DNA of 64,000 bases, taken from positions 21,761,201 through 21,825,200 of the forward strand of contig OZ024890.1 in NCBI GenBank assembly GCA_964017195.1. Direction: 5' to 3'. Under the pieces are notes generated by a model. The model searched no databases. It was not told the DNA's origin and was given only the letters and a program-made list of their open reading frames with translations. Positions 60,254-64,000 of the stretch are shown here, in pieces. The translations under genes and the position numbers were made by a program. The stretch comes from Siderastrea radians (Eukaryota > Cnidaria > Anthozoa > Scleractinia > Rhizangiidae). Within the stretch, counting starts at the first letter, position 1. Every line of letters starts with the position of its first letter.

Positions 60254-61189
60254 GATAACACGAGGCCTGAACAGCTCTTATGGCAGACAAGGCGTGAAGT
60301 TTGAAGGCCTGCAAACTGTCCTCTGTAATAGCTGCATCAGTTCAGTAGCATGCTCCGTAAACTAACAGTTTTTGTGAAAAGAAGAATGAGACCTTGCTTC
60401 TTTATAGTAAAGGGTTGTAAATGTGTTGTAAATTGTTAATGTCAATGCTGTAAACGGTGTGAAATAAAGTTGAATTGAATTGAATTGGATGTAAAGTTCA
60501 GGAAGATGGCAGCTGGATAGTTATTCAGCGTTTGACGTTTTAAGCCGCGTGTCTTGATTGTATGTTGAAAATGAAAAGAAGCTCTAAAACAAGAGTTGAC
60601 ACGTAGAAAATGTAGGTGATACACCTGAATAACTGGACAGCTGATATCGTGACATTTTAATTTTGTGTGACATCGTGACTAAGAGCTGAAAACTGATATG
60701 ATGATTTGATTTTTGTTTTTTTGGATTTTAGATTTTGTAAGTAGCACCCCTAGGCCTCTCAATTAACTAACCCCATTCCCACTACGAAGTGGTACGAATT
60801 AAAACACGGGTTAAAATGTTGGAGCAGACGGCAAAAGCAACACTTGAAAACTCAGCCTTAACATGAAACAGGATTTCTATGTAAATCAAGTGTCATACAA
60901 ATTGCAGGAAAAAAAAAAACGTCTCTTTCTCTTTTCTCTTTTTCAAATTGTATTAGGACTAACTGACTATTAACGGTTAGCATATAAATGACATTGTAAC
61001 TGTGATGCACAACGTTCCTGTTAGGTGTTATTTTTCAGTTAGTTTGTCTAATAAGACCCCTTCTCCCGAAAATGAAATAATCCCCCGACGGCTAAAAAGC
61101 GTTTAACCCAACAAAGAAAACTGAATCAAATAAAAAACAAGGTGTTTTTTCCTAATGCTTCTAAGCATTAAAATAATTAAAATAATAAC

Positions 61190-61245
61190 GTTTGACCCAC
61201 TAACCTCACAATATACTGACTTCCTGTGTCACTGAAATTCCAGAA
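61190..61245 (+). promoter_or_regulatory. Candidate conserved proximal promoter of gene F
   Basis: ACTTCCTGTGTCACTGA at about 61219 is shared with the C and E upstream regions. The CREB-like TGACGTAA of gene C is absent here. Confidence 0.3.
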
Positions 61246-61454
61246 CAAGCAAAGATTAAGTTAGTGTACTAATATTAGTTTCACTCTCAGGATTCATTTC
61301 ACCGCACGTTTCAGTGACTCCCGCTCGCGCCAGGCTGATAGGCAATTTGAAATTTTCGTTGCGCCGTGAATTATTCTATGAGAAGCTGAGGAGGGAGCAA
61401 TCTTTCTTTGATTTGGGAACATCGATAGGTGAGGTTAAGATAAGTTGCTGCAAA

Positions 61455-62721
61455 ATGAAACAACAAGATAAAGGTGCAAAGCGGACGAACAGAAGAAAAA
61501 CGCTTGACAGCTTATGTTCCACTTCAAGTTTGTTGTTGTCTGTTTTGTGTTGTATCGCACTAATTCACGTGGAATTCAGAAAACAAGAACATCATCGACT
61601 GATATCATACTCAGTAACATGCTGTGATCAGATGGAGACACAATTCCTTCGAAAAGTACAACAGAGTTTCGGAGAATGGAAAGAAATGAAAGGCAGCAAT
61701 TCAGAAGGTCACTGGCAGGAGACAAGAGGTGATGTGGTTCTTATTCTTGGCATGATTTGACATTTTCATTTCAAACTAAAGGCAGTTGTATTCCTCTTTG
61801 TCTTAAGTGCAGTTCTCTTTTTCAAAACACTTGTTTAGAAATTCCATTTTCAAAGAATAAATTTTAATTTACACAAAAGTCGAAAAATCGGAAATGTACA
61901 GTGGCTGCCGGCTAGCCAAGACAGCCAACACAAGGTTAATCTTGGGTCGGTTTTCACTCAAAGGTTGCTTTTACCGCACCTATTATCCTTCTTTGTTTTC
62001 GTTTCACAAGCTCGTGTCCACTATTTAATCAATAGCTATGATTTTCAAGGTCATAAAGACACCATCTCAAGACAAAAGCGCGCTTCACCAGATAATTCAC
62101 AACAGAAATCTGTCCAAACAGCCGCTGAAGTGAAACTGCTGATCAAACAAGAGCTTCGTCTGCTGCAAAACCAATTCTGTGCTAAAGATGAAACGCTCTG
62201 CCGCTCAGGACCAAAAGGAAATACAGGACGACGAGGAAGACCCGGAATCCGAGGGAAACCGGGTACCCCGGGGATAACAGGGACCCCAGGGAGACCTGGG
62301 CCAGAGGGCCCTCCCGGTAAACATGGACCTATAGGACCTCAAGGACCGATGGGCATAAAGGGAGATCTCGGAGTGCCGGGTGACCCCGGTACCTCAGGAC
62401 CTAGAGGCCCGCCGGGTGTCAAAGGCGCCAAAGGTGAGCCGGGCCAGTCCATCTCGGCTCCTTCTTTGCTGCAGTCTCCTCTTGAAACAACAGTCAATGA
62501 AAGTCAGACAGCCATCTTGAAATGTACAGTGGATGGTAATCCACCTCCACGGATCACGTGGTCCAAGCAGAATTCATCGCTTCCTGTTGGACGTCACCTG
62601 GTAAAGTCCAGTAGCGCTCTGATTATGAAGAACGTTAGACCTGAAGACGATGGCGTTTACAGCTGCAGAGCTAAAAATTTGCTGGGAAGCGTCAACGCTA
62701 CAGCTAAACTAACTGTTCAGT
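61455..62721 (+). CDS. Gene F: 5' exons of another collagen-Ig-fibrinogen-like gene (3' exon beyond window)
   Basis: Exon 1 61455-61728 and exon 2 62050-62721, phase 1 throughout, give about 315 residues: basic tail, membrane span ([16 protein letters not shown]), Cys pair, RQKR site, coiled segment, collagen with 27 Gly-X-Y triplets (two more than C and E, in a GTPGITGTP stretch), and Ig1. ATG chosen by alignment with C and E; an upstream in-frame start would add ~47 residues not shared by them. The exon 1 donor reads AGAG|GTGATG where C and E have GAA|GTGAGT, a one-base loss that weakens it. Exon 3 should lie right of the window, because the downstream intron matches that of gene A, whose exon 3 is ~6 kb away. 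Confidence 0.8.
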
Positions 62722-64000
62722 GTAAGTTCTATGCATTTTCTTTTCTCGGTTATTTTACAGTGACAGCTGACCGGTAAACAAAGTAAGACGCAAGGAACGT
62801 CAGTATACGTCAGGTGGACTTTTACCGATTGTGCTCGCAAAAGTGGTATTTTATGCTCCTGGCAGGGCGCTTTTCCCCTCGAATTTATGCTAAATTTATA
62901 CTCATAACGCGGCAGCTGCCTTACTAACGGACGCTCCTCCTTTATATATCGACCTGTAAGTTCGCGCCTAACAGTGTGCTATCCTCCATCTTACTTTGTC
63001 TCCTGACTTGACCTGACTTCTGAGAACTTCCATTGAGTGACAGACTCTTAAATGAAAACTTGACTCTCTTGGCTTTGAAACTGATTTGAGAATCAGGCTG
63101 TGAAACAAAAATCCATAAGTAAAATACGACTTAGGCTGAAAATGTGTTTTGCATCGGCTAAAATATGCCCTACTATGCTAACGGTGCTTCTTTGTCCAAA
63201 CGTGCGAAAAAAAAATCCCTTTTTTCTAAATTATGCTAAACGTTGTTGCACAACTATGATCTGTAAAAGCGGACAAACAAACAGACAGATCTGTCTCGTT
63301 GCTGTTTTCATCAATGAGACAGGAGTTTCAGCAAGTTCGAGAGGAGATACTTTGGTTCAAATCCCGTCACCGAAAAAAATAAAGCCGAGTTGAGGGGTGT
63401 GCGATTCACAGACCAAGTTGGCTTCAGAAACCGTCAAAAGGTCTTTTTTATGATTTATTTATTAAGCTTAGCTACGTACTTTGAAAGAACATGGAATAAT
63501 GTCAGAAACAGTGCTGTCAATACCATATTCACCTGAATAAATATCCGCCTCTCGAACCGATTCGCCCTCTTTTGGAGGAGATGAAATTATGCTAATGGCC
63601 ACCCTGGTTATTATCCGAGGAAATGAAGTACAGTAAGTCTCTACTGATAGGACGACTGACAGGCTAGAAAATATTTGTGCTATTACCGGTGACGGATTGG
63701 AACAATTTATGACACTGGCTACAAACAAGACATAGGAGCAAAGAGAAATAGAAGACAGGAAATTAGCAAAATTTAAAAAGCGAAATGACCTCCTAACTGA
63801 ATGTTTAATAGACAGTTTTAACTTTTTCTTTGTCAAGTTTTGTTTCCCCCAGTCCTTTTCATCACCAAGCATTTCTATTGCCCGTGCTAACGGAGAGAAT
63901 ATATAAGAAAGAAGACAAATTTGGACTCTAAAAGGTGGCCGCTGGTCGTATCGGTTAACACCAGATGGTCGCATGAACGTGTTTTTTGAGATAGTTTCAA
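62722..64000 (+). other. Intron 2 of gene F
   Basis: Starts at the donor GTAAGT. 62774-63030 equals the window start, and 63031-63900 matches about 4700-5650 of the gene A intron, without the 4.4-kb TTAA element. No coding sequence. Confidence 0.6.

Larger units (their letters stand above)
58631..61454 (+). other. Flank between E and F
   Basis: Starts with the conserved type II downstream element (58727-59010). 59040-59960 shows nothing recognisable. From about 59970 it is the family's 5' flank, collinear with 16310-17774. Holds an (ATT)n microsatellite at 60196-60253. Confidence 0.45.

Noticed and set aside
61314..61454. Longer N-terminus for gene F starting upstream of 61455
   Set aside because: C and E share the ATG at the 61455 position (MKQQ...); the extra residues are 5' UTR in alignment and begin at a non-ATG codon.

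Overview
The window looks like eukaryotic, probably cnidarian (anthozoan, most likely stony coral) nuclear DNA. It is AT-rich, has spliced genes with phase-1 introns between extracellular domains, and is crowded with mobile elements. The organism is inferred from gene and repeat style; no species-specific marker was checked.

The only host genes seen are tandem copies of one family, all on the + strand. The predicted product is a type II membrane protein: short basic cytoplasmic tail, one membrane span, an RQKR furin-type site, a short coiled segment, 25-27 Gly-X-Y collagen triplets, three Ig domains and a C-terminal fibrinogen-related domain resembling the one in contactin-associated proteins/neurexin IV. 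Each gene has exon 1 (tail, membrane span), exon 2 (furin site, collagen, Ig1) and a long exon 3 (Ig2, Ig3, fibrinogen-like domain, stop).

Layout: copy A (exon 3 only, its 5' exons lie before the window) at 6-7 kb; B, an orphan frameshifted exon 3, at 12.4-13.6 kb; C, complete and intact, at 17.8-22 kb; D, another orphan broken exon 3, at 30-31.2 kb; E, complete but lacking the last few residues, at 54.1-57.1 kb; F, exons 1-2 only, at 61.5-62.7 kb, with exon 3 expected beyond the right edge. A+B and C+D are copies of one segmental duplication (about 6.1-15.6 kb and 20.8-33.2 kb). The ancestral unit therefore seems to be one set of 5' exons followed by two different 3' terminal exons (type I: A, C; type II: B, D and probably E). 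This suggests former alternative 3' cassettes, with the type II cassettes of B and D now decayed.

Mobile DNA explains much of the rest. There are three TTAA-flanked elements (4.4 kb, 1.4 kb foldback, 0.6 kb), two of which can be checked against an empty site in a paralogous block; a SINE carrying a tRNA-like head with an 11-bp target duplication; a dead non-LTR retrotransposon with a 2A-like DVELNPGP motif, itself hit by a palindromic element; a young BEL/Pao LTR retrotransposon (39.6-47.7 kb) with near-identical LTRs and a 5-bp target duplication but shifted reading frames; a ~370-bp minisatellite; GCAAAT-rich degenerate repeats; and several MITE-like inverted-repeat elements. An insertion of about 19 kb (33.2-52.1 kb) separates the D block from the upstream region of E.
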